A DNA stretch of 64,000 nt from Styela clava (GCF_964204865.1 NC_135264.1:4990001-5054000), one strand, 5' to 3'; shown: positions 1 to 13,600, counted from the first letter of the stretch. The notes: a model not told the origin generated them from the letters alone. A program made the numbers and translations.

Positions 1-449
1 ATGAATGAAGTTTTTGAATACCGAAAAATTGAAAAAAGAAAAAGGTTATCTGAAAAACAGATGATAGTTGATACAAATCAGACATACAGCTTCTAGGATT
101 GTTTTTAATCTTTTCTTTTTGTTCATTTATTCCCACCGAGTCAATCAAAATTCAGATTCTGATGAAGCATAAAGTCTAAGTTAAAATTTACAAGTCATCT
201 ACATAACAAAGCATTTTCTCCCTGAGCTTCATCTAAGTATGTCCTTTCTACATTTTTGCTCTTCTTTCTATTAAATGCCAAGACCTGTTGAATTATGATT
301 CATTCTTAGTGCAGAATTTTGTGTTTTCACACAACATTCAATAAAAAAATGAAATAAATATTTAAAAACGAATATTAAAAGCATTTAAACCAAATACAAA
401 TTAGCATTGAAATAACTTGGAGGATATTTTCGTATGATCGTGAAAATAC

Positions 450-3400
450 CTGGAAGAAATATAGATAGTCAGAAGTAGAGACAATCCGATAATTGAGCTG
501 ATGCACCCAATTTTTCCAATAACATCCAATGCAAAATTTCTTTTTACGCAATAGGTTTGCTGTAAACAAAAACAATGGATCGCATTTTACTTTTCAGAAT
601 TAGTTCTTATTTTGTGTTATAAAATACCTACAATTTGCATAAAAAATCCCGAAAAGTTAATTTGGAAATGAAGATATTTGTGGGATAAATATTAAGTAAA
701 ATCTCAACCTCATATCCAAAAAGAACACATAGAAAAGAGAACGTGAAGTGTTATAGAATCATTAGAACATAGAAAGGTTTAAGATTGAATATAGTCTTTA
801 AAATTCTAATTTAAAAAATAGATAAGAATTTTCAGAAATCGAAAATAAAACTATTCACCACCAAAATCGCAAAATTAGTTGTGTGATTGCAGGAACATAT
901 TGTCAAATTATTTGATTGGTCAATATCTGTAATGCATCCATCAAATTTCCACTTCGAATTGGGAATGCTTAAATATGCACATCTTTCTAATGGAATAGTC
1001 TGACTACAGGCCTGTAGAAAAATTTAAAAGCGAAGAAGTGAAAAATAGCACAAAAAGTATTATTTATATCTTTCTGTGGCTGAGAATTCGGTAACTCATA
1101 GAAGGGTATCTTAAACAAGACTGTCATCAGATATCATTCTTGGGAGATTGCTATACAACGCAAGTTAATTTAGAAACAACTCAATTAGACCTTCGTAGAT
1201 TAGATTATAAGTAAGTTAGATATGTTCAGTGGGTAAGCTGTACCCGGAACGCACCAGGTTGTTAAATATTTTACGGCATTTGCGTTTCTGTTGTTGAAAT
1301 AGAATTATGTCATAGAAAGTTTAGTTTTTTTGTAAACCTGGTTATGAACTGTACGCTTTGTAACATCATAATTGTTTTTACATCGCAGCAGACGAATAAT
1401 TAGTACAGCCATAACGTGTGTAAGAGATGTTTCTCTGACCTTTGACCCCAGAAAAATTAAACAAATAATTAATACAGCCATTAATAAGAACATGACAGGT
1501 ATTTTTGACTTAATAATAACATTTGTATTGAATTGCCAAAAAATATACTTGTCATTTTAGAGTCTAAAATTTAGACGAACATATTTCGGATAATTTCTTG
1601 TATCTCTCTGCTCTATTTTAGGACACTTCACTTTAGGATCACTTAATTTGTTCAACATCTATGTGTAATTTTATTATTACTATATCAGAATACTTGTACT
1701 AGAGATTATCATTCTTACATTTTCATCCTTCCTGTCCTTGTCTGTATGAGGAAATGAATGTTTGATAGGATCTGATAAATCTTTTAATTTTGTGCTGGAT
1801 ATCTGAGTGCTGACAATCTTAATATTCAATATGTAAATATGAAAGTTGTCACTGATATATCTTTCACAACTAAATAAGTGAGAGATCAACGGTATTGAAT
1901 TGTGACTGAGATTTCAACTGTGTTTAGTAATTTACTGTAGCATAAACTATCAAAGCCTATATTTGACAAATTGCTTACCTGTCCGACATGGATCGTTGGA
2001 TTATGTGGTTTCGGAAACAGAATTCCATTTTTATGAAAATAAAATATTGCTTTTGATGAATTTTTTATCGCAGTTACCGGAACGGCAGATGCTGGAATAA
2101 TTGATTTCACAAGTTGTGCGCCATCAGATCTGAGGTCAACTGTGGAATTATGAATACGCCCAAAAAACACGATTGGATTTGCAGATGGCAATTCACTCTC
2201 TAGCATTCGTGCCTGTATAAAGTTTTCGTTTGATTTATACACTTAAAAATATTAAACACAAGGAATTCCAATGGTTTACTCATTTGTAAATGAAAAATAA
2301 TGAAAAAAAAGGCAAATACTTCCAATATTTAGCATAAAGTTATAACATATTAAACTTCACAGAAATAAAATGCTAAATTTGTACCACTGTAGCGCAACAG
2401 TGAGAATAAACCAGTGAACAGCCATGAACTTACCATTTCATCCAATTAAATGCAAGATAAAGTGCCTGAATGATGAAATAAAAAACGCTGCAACAAACGG
2501 GAATACTACTCGTGTATACGTTTTTAGGATCCTTATATGAAAAAGCAATAATACTCTCGAAGTAGCGGAATAGAGTAAATGACTAATTGAAAATGCAATG
2601 AAAAACATCTTAGAGTCGTGGTTAGTTTTTGTTGTAAATTTGTACTAAACTCATACTGACAGCTGTTGTAACAAAGGCACAAATGTAATAATATATGACC
2701 TATCATATAATTTAAGTAACTACATCCGGTCCAGTGAAGATTTGTGACAATATACATGCCCAGTTTCTAAGACGAAACGCAGGAATTATTAGGCTGAGAC
2801 GTTTTATTTTTGTTTGTCTTTTCTATTCTTTTATAAAAACAAATGGACAAGAATATTATTATTTCTGAGATTTATTGCTGGTATTTTTATATTTAATGAA
2901 AAAAATAAATCTATTTAACTTGCGTTTGTTAGACCTATAATACTAAACCTCAAATCCAGTTCGCTGACCACTAATGGTCAATTTATCCCGCATCATAATT
3001 ACGTTAGACGGAAAAAATTCTAATGATTCTGCAAATAGAACTTTGTCTCTTTCTGTCAGATTTGTGGTGTTGCTATTCATCGCGGCAATAATAATGTTGT
3101 CTGTTGTCCAGATGAGATAATACATTGTAGTATCTGTGACCTGGAAAAAATTGTTGTTGTGGAAACACGAAATAACCTATACCCGACAAATAATAATTCT
3201 AATCGGCAATATTAACCAGAAAACTTTCTTCAATTAGTCACATACAGCAAACAAAAAAGTTTGTTTTTCATTGAAGCAAGAGTAAACTTCGCCCCAGATC
3301 ATAGGAGCTTGTGAATGTAATGAAATTATTGTATCACAGAAGTATATTCTTTTTCGTGTATTAGTAAAATGTGTGCCAATCTTGAGTTTTGAAGATGAAC

Positions 3401-6400
3401 GAGTTTTTATAAGCATGACTGCAAGGTGTGATATGCATTTTTAGTACTGCATGAGCAACTGGCAAACAACGCTTTGAGACCCAATTCTCGGAATTACCTC
3501 AAACTGTATTTTGGAAGTAATCCGTTATCAATTGTGTCTGATTCAGTTCTGATTAAATGCTTAGTTACAAAAGGTCGTATTTATAAAGTTCATTTCCTTG
3601 TTCCTGGTTATTCTAAAACAAACTAACTGTTCTGCTTATTTCCGCGTGTGACTTATCTCACGTTTCCTATATTTGATAGATATTTCCTAATTTATTTAAA
3701 ATAAGTATACAAACTGGCTTTTCCTATTGTCTGCCATTCTCGTTCTACGCCAGAAATATGAGTAATACTGTACTAGGTAACTTTTTGTTACGTAGACCTC
3801 TGAATAAGCATTAAGCACGCAAAGGTCAAATCAGGTCCGTGCTAATACAAGTATTACAATGGTACAAGATTTACAAATGGTTGATGTGGTAAAAGGGATG
3901 CGAGTAGTATATAAGAGGTACAGAACATTTTTATAAAACCGAATCAATTGGTAACCATTCATATTGATCTATATTCTATAAGATATATTTCTAAATTAAA
4001 ATGAAAATAGATTTGACTCGGACTGTTAGCCCGTGTTATATTTTCCTGTATTACGTTTAACATAGGCATATATAAATATACAGGGCGTCCTAAAATAAAT
4101 AAACCCACAAAATTGCTATTACATAGGTTGATTTCAACTCTATATGTATTTCAACTTTATCCCATAGCTTTGAATTTAGAAGAAAAGCTTTTTTTGTGAG
4201 CTCTGAAAATATAAATTATAGAGTTGAATCAACCTATTTTATTAGCAATTTTGTGGGTTTCGTTCATTTTAGAACGTCCTTTATATATAATGTAGTATTC
4301 ATACCTCAATTTCTAACTTTTTGATTTTAATGCCCAGTACATTAACCACTTTAACTACATTTGTAACATCTTCTTTGACATGACCTCGCTGAGAAGAAAA
4401 TTTTTGAGAGATGGCATTTGCAGAAGCAATGCAACGTTCAACAGACGAAGTATTTGCACGTTTAGTCTTTACCTGAAAATAAAAAGCGGTCATTGAAGTG
4501 AAAAAAAAACGCTTTTGCATTAAAATACCTCACAAACGTACCATTTTTTACCATGTCTGTAGTAGGCATAACGATGCAAATCAGACTTTTATTTTACACG
4601 ACAATGATATTCATTATTAGTATAGCATTCATATATGCTGTAAAAATACCGTTTGCATATCTACCTCAATTAACAAATCATAGGAACTAATGTTGCAAAG
4701 TACTTCCATCAGGGTTGTTTTATCAAAATATGCATAAACACTCCCGTCTAAATTCTTTTTCTCCACACATCGTATCGATGCGGTGTACTTGACGTCTAAA
4801 ATAGGAACAAAAAGATTACTCCGACGCTTTAGTTTTGATGCACCCAGCATTGCAGTAGGTGGTTGAAATTTATTATTTTATGTGAAATATGGATGCAAAT
4901 TAACCAAATATAATCAACTATAAAGTATAAATAATATTTCAATAAATCTACCTGGATTTGCGCATGTTTCTTTTGAAGGAACCAATGTGTTCACGATCGC
5001 TTGTTTGAAAATATAGAAATCAGTATGCTTTGATCGTACTTTCGATTCACGACAGATATCTTTTGCTGTGAAATTTTCTACAAAATTAGAGGACATATCA
5101 TGCATTGAGGCGTTATACTAGACACAAAACAAAATGTAATGGCGAAGTACAATAATATTTATAGACTAGAACTGTTCTAGAAAAAGCAAATCCGGATCTT
5201 TTATTGCTTGAAAACTCTTGACCAAATGTTATTCAAGCAATCTTGTGGCACAAGCCAAAATATTTTTTACATGAAACATGACATAAACACAAAAACTCAA
5301 ATAAATATTAAGATGACCGAACATGCACCTCTGATCATCATCATGCGCAAACTTCCCCTAGGTTTACCTTCACAGAAGTCTTCTACCAGCGACAATGAGA
5401 TATCAGATAGGAAAATGTTTTCATTTGTAAACACATTTTTTTCACTAACGCCGCCATTGGCAATAATTTTCAGTTCCGTCAAGTTATATTGACCAATTCC
5501 AATTGCATATGACGTTACATTACGCTCAACCGATTCGTGATACCTGATGGCAAAAAATATTCAATATGATGTATCTGTACAGTAGATCTGGTATTCAAAC
5601 AATTCAGTTTAAAATAATCTCTACAAATTTCAAGCGAAAATTGAGGGGCCAAAAACTAAGGAATCAAATAAGTACATTGGATAAAATAAAATCAAAACAC
5701 AATGAACATCAATTCATTCCAAGCACAGTTTTTGAGAAATTGGAATCCACTGTGGATAAATGTTCGGTGTAAAAAGTGAACATCTTCTGAAATTATGGTT
5801 GGAAATCGCTCCCAGTGACTTTCGCTTGTGTAATATCATCATTACCAATATGCGTAGATAAGAAAATGTTGTGCCAAACCTGGTACGAGTCTATTGAAAA
5901 GCGTTCTCACCTATGGCCTTCGATGATATAATAAATATCATAAAATAATATGAACCCAAAAATGTTCACGATGTAGCAAAAAAAGTTCATCAGCGCCATG
6001 TACTTCATACGTGATGTGCTTATAATTCCATTTATATTTTTCAACTTAGTATCGGTCTTTATTAATAGAACTGAATCATTTCCCTTTTTGCACGTAGCAA
6101 TCTTATACAAACCAGTCCAGTAAATATGTGCCATCGTTTGAATGTCCATCTGTTATTAAAACAAGACTCTTCGAAGAGAAATTTGCTCTAGGAGAATGGG
6201 GATATTCGACCTAAACAAAATTGGGAGACAATCATGTGACTCTACCCATGTATACAATTCATACCGTAATTGTAGCAAGATAATTTTCAAAAACAAAGGT
6301 TCAGTCACACTGTCTTTTTATTATTATTTTTGTTGCGTCACTTATTATCGAATGATGTTTCATATGAAATAAACGATATCACATCAATATAATTTAATTA

Positions 6401-7581
6401 ACGTTTTCTAGTTTCGTATCACCTCTTGGATGGTCTAAAATATCAAAGTAAGTTAGCACAAAAAAATTCGCACTTCGACAATTCGTTTGAGCGCGGAGTA
6501 AGTGTACGTCCCATGGCGTATTTGCGTCATATTGATTATTTTTTTTTCCATGCAATTTTTTGATAAGCAATCTCCCAATCTGAATGGAATTTCAAATTCG
6601 TTTCTCCTGAAAGAACTGTAACTGTAAATAGAAAATAAGGTAATTTCATCCGAAAAGAGTCATTTGTTCTCTGTGTCCATCAGATGGAGCATTGCTCTCT
6701 TGTTTGAATTTTTCAATATATTAATTTTAAACTTTTTGCTACGTTTTGTGATAATCTTTTTCATTTGTACTGTATTTTTTAACGTAACATGCTGTCGTGG
6801 TCGATCAGTATATAAAAATTTATTATATATTCTATACTGGACTTCCAGTTACAAATACTGCTTATAATATTCTCTTTTTAGCCAGTCATGTATCATTCAC
6901 GCCAAACAAACATCATAATCCCTAACCCGGAATACTGCAATATCCCGATTTGAACCTTCGAATCAAGTTTGTCATAGATGCTGGATGTCATTAATGTTAG
7001 CCATTGTCGTATGGTTTCAAATGTTTCACCAAAAATAGAACCCGATCCATCAACGACAAAAACAACGTCAACGTAATTACAATAATATGCTGAAAATAAG
7101 GTTTTGTATTTAAAATAGTTAAAGGAATAGGACGATGCATTTTAATTTTAAGCAACTTCATATATATGCCTATCACCAAATAGTACACTCGTTTATTTGC
7201 CAACTCAAAATAACGCAACTTTGCCGCTTTTGTAGCATTAGTACATACATATATGGTATACAAATCAAAACTATCTTTGAAAATAATTAGGCACAACATC
7301 GCTAAATAAAGTGATACTTGAGGCATTCTATTTGGAGAAACCATGCCTCATAATTTAAAAATAATATTATAGCTATGAAACATTAATCGAGCGCCTCATT
7401 CCAACAGAGGCAAGTGCGTTTGTATATAAATTGAATTATGTATTGATATTGCTTACTACCTTCATTTTTATCGCGTTTGGCTAATTAAAATGCACTTACG
7501 TGAAATAGTTGTATTTTTTCCTCCTGTTACCGATGCATTCACTATGAGAATTACCAAAACCTCTTTAATGCACCAGAACAT
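450..7581 (-). CDS. Adhesion GPCR with N-terminal VWA domain, 3' end outside the window
   Basis: Cell-surface receptor of the adhesion GPCR class, assembled from 12 exons: 7581-7500, 7089-6927, 6606-6474, 6210-6113, 5543-5368, 5077-4952, 4795-4665, 4472-4305, 3140-2949, 2212-1979, 1011-859 and 559-450. All phases close and give 588 residues before the left edge. Residues 1-20 are a signal peptide. Residues 33-215 form a von Willebrand A domain with a full MIDAS: D41, S43 and S45 in DGSGS, T115 in HGTYT, D147 in LITDG. Residues 220-500 are N-glycosylation-rich and end in GAIN-like strands (AIFYFHKNGILF). Residues 502-552 hold the GPS: RCAYL, W522, then CSCNHTTNFA with H544-T545-T546 as the expected autoproteolysis site. 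T at the middle position is unusual (normally L or I). Residues 560-587 are TM1 (LDVIGKIGC). TM2-TM7 must lie beyond base 1. The human adhesion GPCRs I recall carry no VWA domain, so ligand binding through MIDAS is inference. Confidence in the class is high; individual exons 6-8 rest on phase and splice sites only. Confidence 0.87.
4081..4281. mobile_element. mariner/Tc1-like MITE in an adhesion-GPCR intron
   Basis: The ends are inverted: CAGGGCGTCCTAAAAT on the left against AAGGACGTTCTAAAAT read from the right, and the arms continue for about 70 bases (CCCACAAAATTGCTATTA and its complement). TA dinucleotides flank both ends (4079-4080 and 4282-4283), as expected for mariner/Tc1 insertion. 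No coding capacity. It sits 24 bases from the donor end of the exon finishing at 4305. Confidence 0.75.
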
Positions 7582-8850
7582 TTTCAATACTTTTCTGGTT
7601 TATCGTGCTGCTCAGATTTCAGAAAAAAAAACTTTGATGAAAAACTTTCAATTGTTGAATAAGTTACACACCCCTGTTTGCAAATAAATCAAGATTAGTT
7701 ATCAATTCTTTTCATATTCTTATTTTTCTTAACTTTATTTAAGATTAATCTCTAGCATATACGTTGTCTCCAATCGTTCAATTTTTTCAGCTGCTGTCGT
7801 TAGTTTAGCGTCCGCCGTACAGTGATGAAAATTCATTTAATGGGACCTCGACTCATTGTAGGCCACTGCCACGAAGTGTGATTACACGAGTGACTGGCCA
7901 CAGCGTCAGCGTGTGTGCGTTTTCAGTTTGTCGATATATACTAAGTTTATATCAGTGCATTTCATGTTAAAAATTGTGAGCTAGCTTTATGCTTCCTACT
8001 TTTTGTTATTGAATGGAAATTTAATACTTACAAAGCAGTCAAATATTAATAAAAAAAATTTACCACGACTTCGACTAGATCGATAGATTATCCATAGAAA
8101 TCAATATATATTAATATATTATAATCCCTGCTGTGGCAAGCAGCCTTGCATTATAGTATACGCATACGGATCCACTAGCGCAAAAGTATTGAGGGAAGGA
8201 CTGGGAGTTAGTCTCGTTTACCCTCTGCTCATATTTATTGGGCACGGAACGGACCTATGGACCGTTTGTTGTTTTGTTATTATGTTGTTGTTTTTGTTCT
8301 TGTTGTAAAAAAAGTTCTTCCTAACGTCATGAAAAAATCGCCTTCTTTTTAATCCCTGGAACAATTGCTTGAGACTTTCAATGATTAGGGATTGTATTTT
8401 TTGGTAAAAATTCATTACTTTTTTATTTCAAAAATGTCTGTGGGCTTTATGGGATTCGTTTCCTGTGAGCTATGAGGTCATTTCTTTCTTGTTGTAAAAA
8501 ATCGTCTTTCTCTTCAATAATGACGTCAATAAAAACTGTCCACCTTGTGGCGGTTTCGTGAACGCACATCAGCGGATGTAGTGCTCAGCGAACGTCGGCG
8601 TTATTCGTACTTAGCAGAAGTGGGACGTTTTTGCCCGGGAAACGGTAGACTGTGGTACAGTAATAACTCGGATCAGTTGCTATTTCAATTCACGTTGAAA
8701 CTGAATCATGAATAATGGATCATCGTCACAGGACCTAGAAAAGCTGGGGCGATTCCTGTAACAGAACCCTGATATGGAGGCGGGCAACTCGACTGCACAG
8801 ACCATTGCATTCCAGTTACCTATTTATATTGCTATATAAACCGGTGCAAA
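7582..8850. other. Upstream region of the adhesion GPCR, no gene seen
   Basis: This is the 5' flank of the adhesion GPCR. I see no convincing exon. It contains the dispersed repeat copy at 8290-8415 and otherwise unrecognised sequence that turns GC-richer beyond about 8500. Confidence 0.4.
8290..8415 (-). repeat. Copy of a dispersed repeat with a conserved core
   Basis: On the minus strand this reads ATACAATCCCTAATCATTG, then CAAGCAATTGTTCCAGG, then an (ACA)n-like tract. The same order of blocks occurs on the plus strand near 43650-43760, 44000-44090 and 59725-59860 (AAGCAATTGGTCCAGTAGT in the best copies). It is probably the tail of a retroelement. The short open frame here has no protein support. 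Confidence 0.55.
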
Positions 8851-9287
8851 GGGAAAAATACCTCGTGCACGGACCGTGTGTCCCATTTGCTCACTCGATT
8901 TCAATTCTCTAGTACAGGGTAAGTCACATTTTAGACGTGTACATAATGGAAAAGCTGTTCCCTTGATGGCGAGTTTCTTGTGGAGATTTCGATTACCACG
9001 GCTAAAACTTCCGTTCCACTTTTGGACACCTGCACAAACACACCCCTTTTCTTTGCCTATTGCCTGGGTGTCGTCAGAGAGCACACCGGTACAGCGAATT
9101 AAGAGCGCTGTATACTCGTACACTGGCTTCCACAAGCAAAACTTTCGCTGGTTCCGGTGTGCGGCAGGTGTTCTATGTAAAATGCAAGAATCAAAAATCC
9201 CACTGGGTTGCCTGCCACCCGATGTACTCCGAACTCTCCGATTGTCGCCTGTTCCAATCTTAGGTTTGTCGTCGGGCCCTCCTGCTA

Positions 9288-9305
9288 CCCCCCCCCCCCC
9301 CCCCC
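9288..9305. repeat. Poly(C) homopolymer
   Basis: About 18 consecutive C residues inside the GC-rich retroelement relic, followed by a C/T tract. Confidence 0.9.
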
Positions 9306-10205
9306 TCCCCTCCTATTTTTCCTGCTTCCTCATTTTTATCTACTCCCATGATTCCTTTTTGTTCACATTCTGAAAACACCGTCCCAAAAACTTATTCTAC
9401 CTCCAAATTTGAAAAGATAGAAAAAAAACTGTCACTTTCTATGCTTCTTATTCCTCTCCATCTTCGCCCGGTTCGCCCCGACAAAACCCATTGGACGGAC
9501 GCCGGCCCCCAAACCGTTATTCACGTTCAGCCCAGAAACAGGCTAAATCAAACCAATTGAACGGCGAACGTGGGTGTCGGCCAGGGTTCAGTCTTCAGTT
9601 GAGGGCGGCTTTTTGGAGAAATCAGAAAAGCACGGTTAGGTCGATCATCGAAGATTCACTTGGTGAACTGCAGTGACGAAGATTCACTTGGTGAACTGGT
9701 GACTTGGCGATGCCTTCGTGGATAAGGTAAAGCTTTGCCGGACGTCGGTTACCAGTTACGATGTGGGCCGGACGTGATCGCCAAGGGCCAGGGCTACGCA
9801 GACGATTCTGCCCTGTGTGTGCCGTCGCGGCAACAGTTGGAGGCGCAACTTTCAATATGTGAAGAGGCACAATGGTCGCGGACAATGAGTCTTCCCATCT
9901 CTGGTCCGCGTGGTTGCTCGTGCTCGGCTGGGCGAGGTTTTATCGAGGCCAGGAGGCGACACAGGCCCCGATAATCGACTTTCTCAATCGTGATAACTCC
10001 TCTGAGCCAAACGGACGGCGCATCGGTCCGTATGGTGATATCTGTAGGGCCAACTGCGCTCTATGGGTTGCCGTATCGGTCTCTGCTGGGCTGTCTCCTC
10101 AGAGCGGAACTTTACCACTAACAATCTCCTGGGCGAGAGCGGCAAGAAGATAACTCGGGTGTTTCAGGGGAAGACAGTTGACTGTCACTCCCCGTTCGGT
10201 TTGGT

Positions 10206-10275
10206 CAAACCACTCTCTCTCCACGTCTGTCTCTTTCGCTCAAACCACTCTCTCTCCACGTCTGTCTCTCTCGCT
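10206..10275. repeat. 35-bp tandem duplication
   Basis: CAAACCACTCTCTCTCCACG starts at 10206 and again at 10241, with the following CTGTCTCT-rich tract also repeated. The period is 35 bases and there are two copies. Confidence 0.8.
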
Positions 10276-10660
10276 CAATTTCAGATTTCGTGGGTTTTGA
10301 AATCTCGATTAATTTTTTTGCCGCTGCAATCCGTTTGTAGACGGTTTACGGCAAATGGGGAACTGATTCGATTCTCGAGGAAATCGATGTGATGTGCCCA
10401 TTCGACAACGGCCAGGCCACCATAGATGACGCGGCTCGTCGGAAACACTCACAAAATATGAGAAGTTAGGTCGCTCTATTGCTCTTGCCTCTAGCAAAGT
10501 GGTGGGGTTCTACGCTTTTATTGTTAGTTCTCTCGGCAGTTATGTCGTTGAAACCAGACTGCTCTTCGTGCTTTGGGTGTGACCGGAAGGGTCGCTACGG
10601 CAGTCTCCCATAACTGCGTCAGGAACTCCATCCGGGGTTCCCGCCTCTGGCGGGCTTAGT

Positions 10661-13600
10661 GCGGACTTCCTGGAAGTTTCGACTAATCTGACTTCACCCT
10701 CTTTTCTGACACTGCATTTTACTCTTTCTTTAATTTCTTCTCCTTTCTCAGTGTGTGTATGAGGTGTGTTGGTGATCTTGAGTGATTTTTTTATAATTTG
10801 TTAGGTCATATCACCCAGTTGACTAGCTGTTCCCAAGGTAGTTTGATCCGTTTTCTCACTGAAATAACTCAATTGATCCAGTGGCTCAATTTGTTTAGTT
10901 GTATTTTTATCGCTCTCCCCATCACTTATCTTCACAGATTCACGGCAATAGGCATGGACCACCATATATATATTTGTTTATTCCGCTCGCCTCCATTATC
11001 TCAATATTAATTCTCAGATTTATCATACGTAATCAAATTATAATTTTGATCAATTGTCTTTAGATTTTTTTCTTTCTGCGACCACTTCACACTTTTCTTC
11101 ACTTTAATTCGGTCGATAGTAGAAGGCGAGCGGTATTTATTATACAGTCGTTTTCATCTTTAGAACCCATTTCCGAGTTGGCCAGCCCTTCGCAGCAAGA
11201 TTATTTTACGGTATTTTTTCAGTGTGGTTTTTGCTCGGTGGGTTGGCCGCGACTGGCGTTGATTCAAATGTCATACACTTTAATTATATATCCGCTAGAT
11301 CACGAACCACTCGAAAAGCATCCGACATTTATTTCATATATCTTTGGGGGGCTGGCCTAGTTAGATGAGCCGCATCATTTACTTTTATATTGACATGTGT
11401 TATTTTCATTACATGCTCAATTCATTTCTTATTTAGGATGAATATAATTTGTATTTACTTGTATAAATACTGTTCCAGCCCTCCTGCGTGGGGGAGGCCA
11501 GGTTTACTGGCGATGTACCGCAATAAAAGAAAAGCAGATCGTGATTTGATGTGTCGAAGCTGAACGTTACAAGTTGAGTGGGCGGGAAACAATTATTTGG
11601 AGAAACAAAGAAGAACGCTTCCCCCGACCGGAACAAAACCAAACGCAGACGATCCATTATGCGGGACAGAACTATTGTTACGTCACAACTTTGCTTATAG
11701 TTGTTCAAGCTCCTGGGGGTCGCGAAAAAAATTGTGCCAAGTGGGACGTGATCAAAAAAGTTATCTGAAAGCTACTTGGAATTTGAATTCACTTCCGTTC
11801 CACGAAATGGTGAAGAAAAGCCGCCATGGCGCAGCCAAGGGATTACCCCCTGCCCCCTTTTGAAATTTTTAGAAGACTGAAAAAATCGCTTATAACGCGT
11901 GCGATTGCAGTTAGTAAATCGTCCATTGTTTTTGTCATGGTAACGCATTATTTAAGCGTAAACACCTTCGCGGCGGTGTTTATTCTCCCCAAATCACAAA
12001 TTTTGTCTTGTGCCTCGACAATGATGATAATTACGTTTTGTCGTGGTATTTTAGAATTGCGATGCATTTTCGTTGTAATCAATTAAATTGTACTCGATAG
12101 GATTTTATATCACATCTTGAGGTTTTTGGAATGGTGATAACAAATTCGCAAGATCCTAAAAATTCATATCAAAATTAAATATTTCAACCGGTAGAAAAGT
12201 AATTATACGCTGAAAAAATCGACTATTTTAACGAGTGACTGTTTCAGAAGGGAATGGGAATTTTCGATTTTAAACCCTCCTTTGCAAATCCTAACTGCGC
12301 GCATGAGCCGCAATGTGTTGCTTGTAGCAAGATTTTTTGACAGTGAAAGCATGTAACCAATACCAAATAGGCTTAAACGGCATTTAGTAACATCGCATCC
12401 CCAGTTGCAACAAAAACCACGTGGCTTTTTTTTCTTGAAAATTAAACTTAATTGTCAAATATGCCGTATATTAAAAGATATCGAGACGTTTTTCACGGGG
12501 AGTCGCAACTTGAGCATATTATTGGATGGCGTCACAATACAAAGGAGTTTGAGAAACACAGCAGGTCAACGGAGTCGTGAGCACGCAACGTTGTGTGACG
12601 TCATATTACCTCAAATGTACCGAGCACCTCATTGTGCCTCAAAACCTCTCACTGTCTCATCGTCGCCAGAGCTGTTTACATTTTCGTATTTGGGTTATGA
12701 ATGAATTAACTTGGCATCGAACACATTCGGCACTGTTGTTTTCTATCTCCGAGAGGAAATCTGAGTAGTTATTGCATGGGATGTTTTTCCTTTAATATAC
12801 TAACCAGGTTATTATTCTGAAATATCTCTGTGAATACAGCAAAATAAAACGGTTCAACATTCTTTTTTATTGTGGTTATAAATTTATAACATGTACCTCA
12901 AGCAATATATAATTTCTTCTAATCTAATACTTTGTAAAAAAAAAGTTATATAAAGCATTAATTGTGTATTCGAATAAACAAATTTAAAATTAAAGGGAAT
13001 CCTATAAGTCAAAGACAACCATTGTCGGGTATATCAATGTGACTACGCAGTTCAGTTTTCAATCTGCCTATAAATATACAAAAATTTGAATAAAACAAAC
13101 ATGTTATAAGAATAATCAAGCTAACCGTTTTCAAAAATACATTTTGTAAGATATTTTTTAATCCAAATTTAAAAGTCATGATAAAATCAACAAAACCATC
13201 CAAGTCCATTCTTAAAAAGTAGTGCAACGGAAATTTTGTCTTAAACTTCGACGCTTCCATAGGTCTATTATTTCTCCGGTAATATAAATTGATAAAAAAA
13301 ATGCGAAATTATGCTTTTTTTAACATTTTTACAAGTTCCACGTCTTACGGCCCACCTGTACTTGCTGAAATTACGATTATATATAGTTTGTTTTCATGGA
13401 AATAAATTTCTATTGTAAGAAATACCTATAGCTTTACATTAATGGATCGGGGCAGACAGGAGATTGTTATCGACGCAAGTTATTTGTGAATGAACTGTTT
13501 TTCATTCATAGTTTCATATTGAGTTTTGAACCCACAGCCCAGTAACTAAGTCTATTATCTGTAAGTGGCCCACTTCGGAAAGTAATTGCCCACCCCTGAG

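Larger units (their letters stand above)
8850..10660 (+). mobile_element. Decayed zinc-finger/reverse-transcriptase retroelement, probably R2-like
   Basis: A GC-rich island in AT-rich DNA. In order on the plus strand there are fragments of one LINE protein in shifting frames. Near 8875-8950 is a C2H2 finger (CPICSLDF ... SHFRRVHNG, spacing C-x2-C-x13-H-x4-H). Near 9560-9600 is a possible template-grip motif (GCRPGFSLQL). Near 9795-9850 is the polymerase box GYADDSALCVPSRQQLEAQL. Near 10560-10650 is a C-terminal fragment (ALRALGVTGRVATAV). R2-clade elements carry such N-terminal fingers before a single RT domain. Frameshifts and stops are frequent, so it is dead. It also contains a poly(C) tract at 9288-9305 and short tandem duplications at 9650-9700 and 10206-10275. 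It could be another early-branching LINE rather than R2. Confidence 0.55.

Noticed and set aside
3234-3416. Cys/Trp-containing frame that might be a hormone-receptor-type exon of the adhesion GPCR
   Set aside because: The only usable acceptor has the wrong phase and no pyrimidine tract; neighbouring exons join in phase 0 without it.
5907-6149. Open frame in the VWA region of the adhesion GPCR that looks like a final VWA strand
   Set aside because: Splicing 6113 to 5543 gives the canonical AIGIGQYNLTELKIIANGG continuation with matching phase; the frame here is intronic.
8824-9373. Overlapping frames of 103 and 165 codons
   Set aside because: They are fragments of the decayed retroelement; only the zinc-finger part has meaning.
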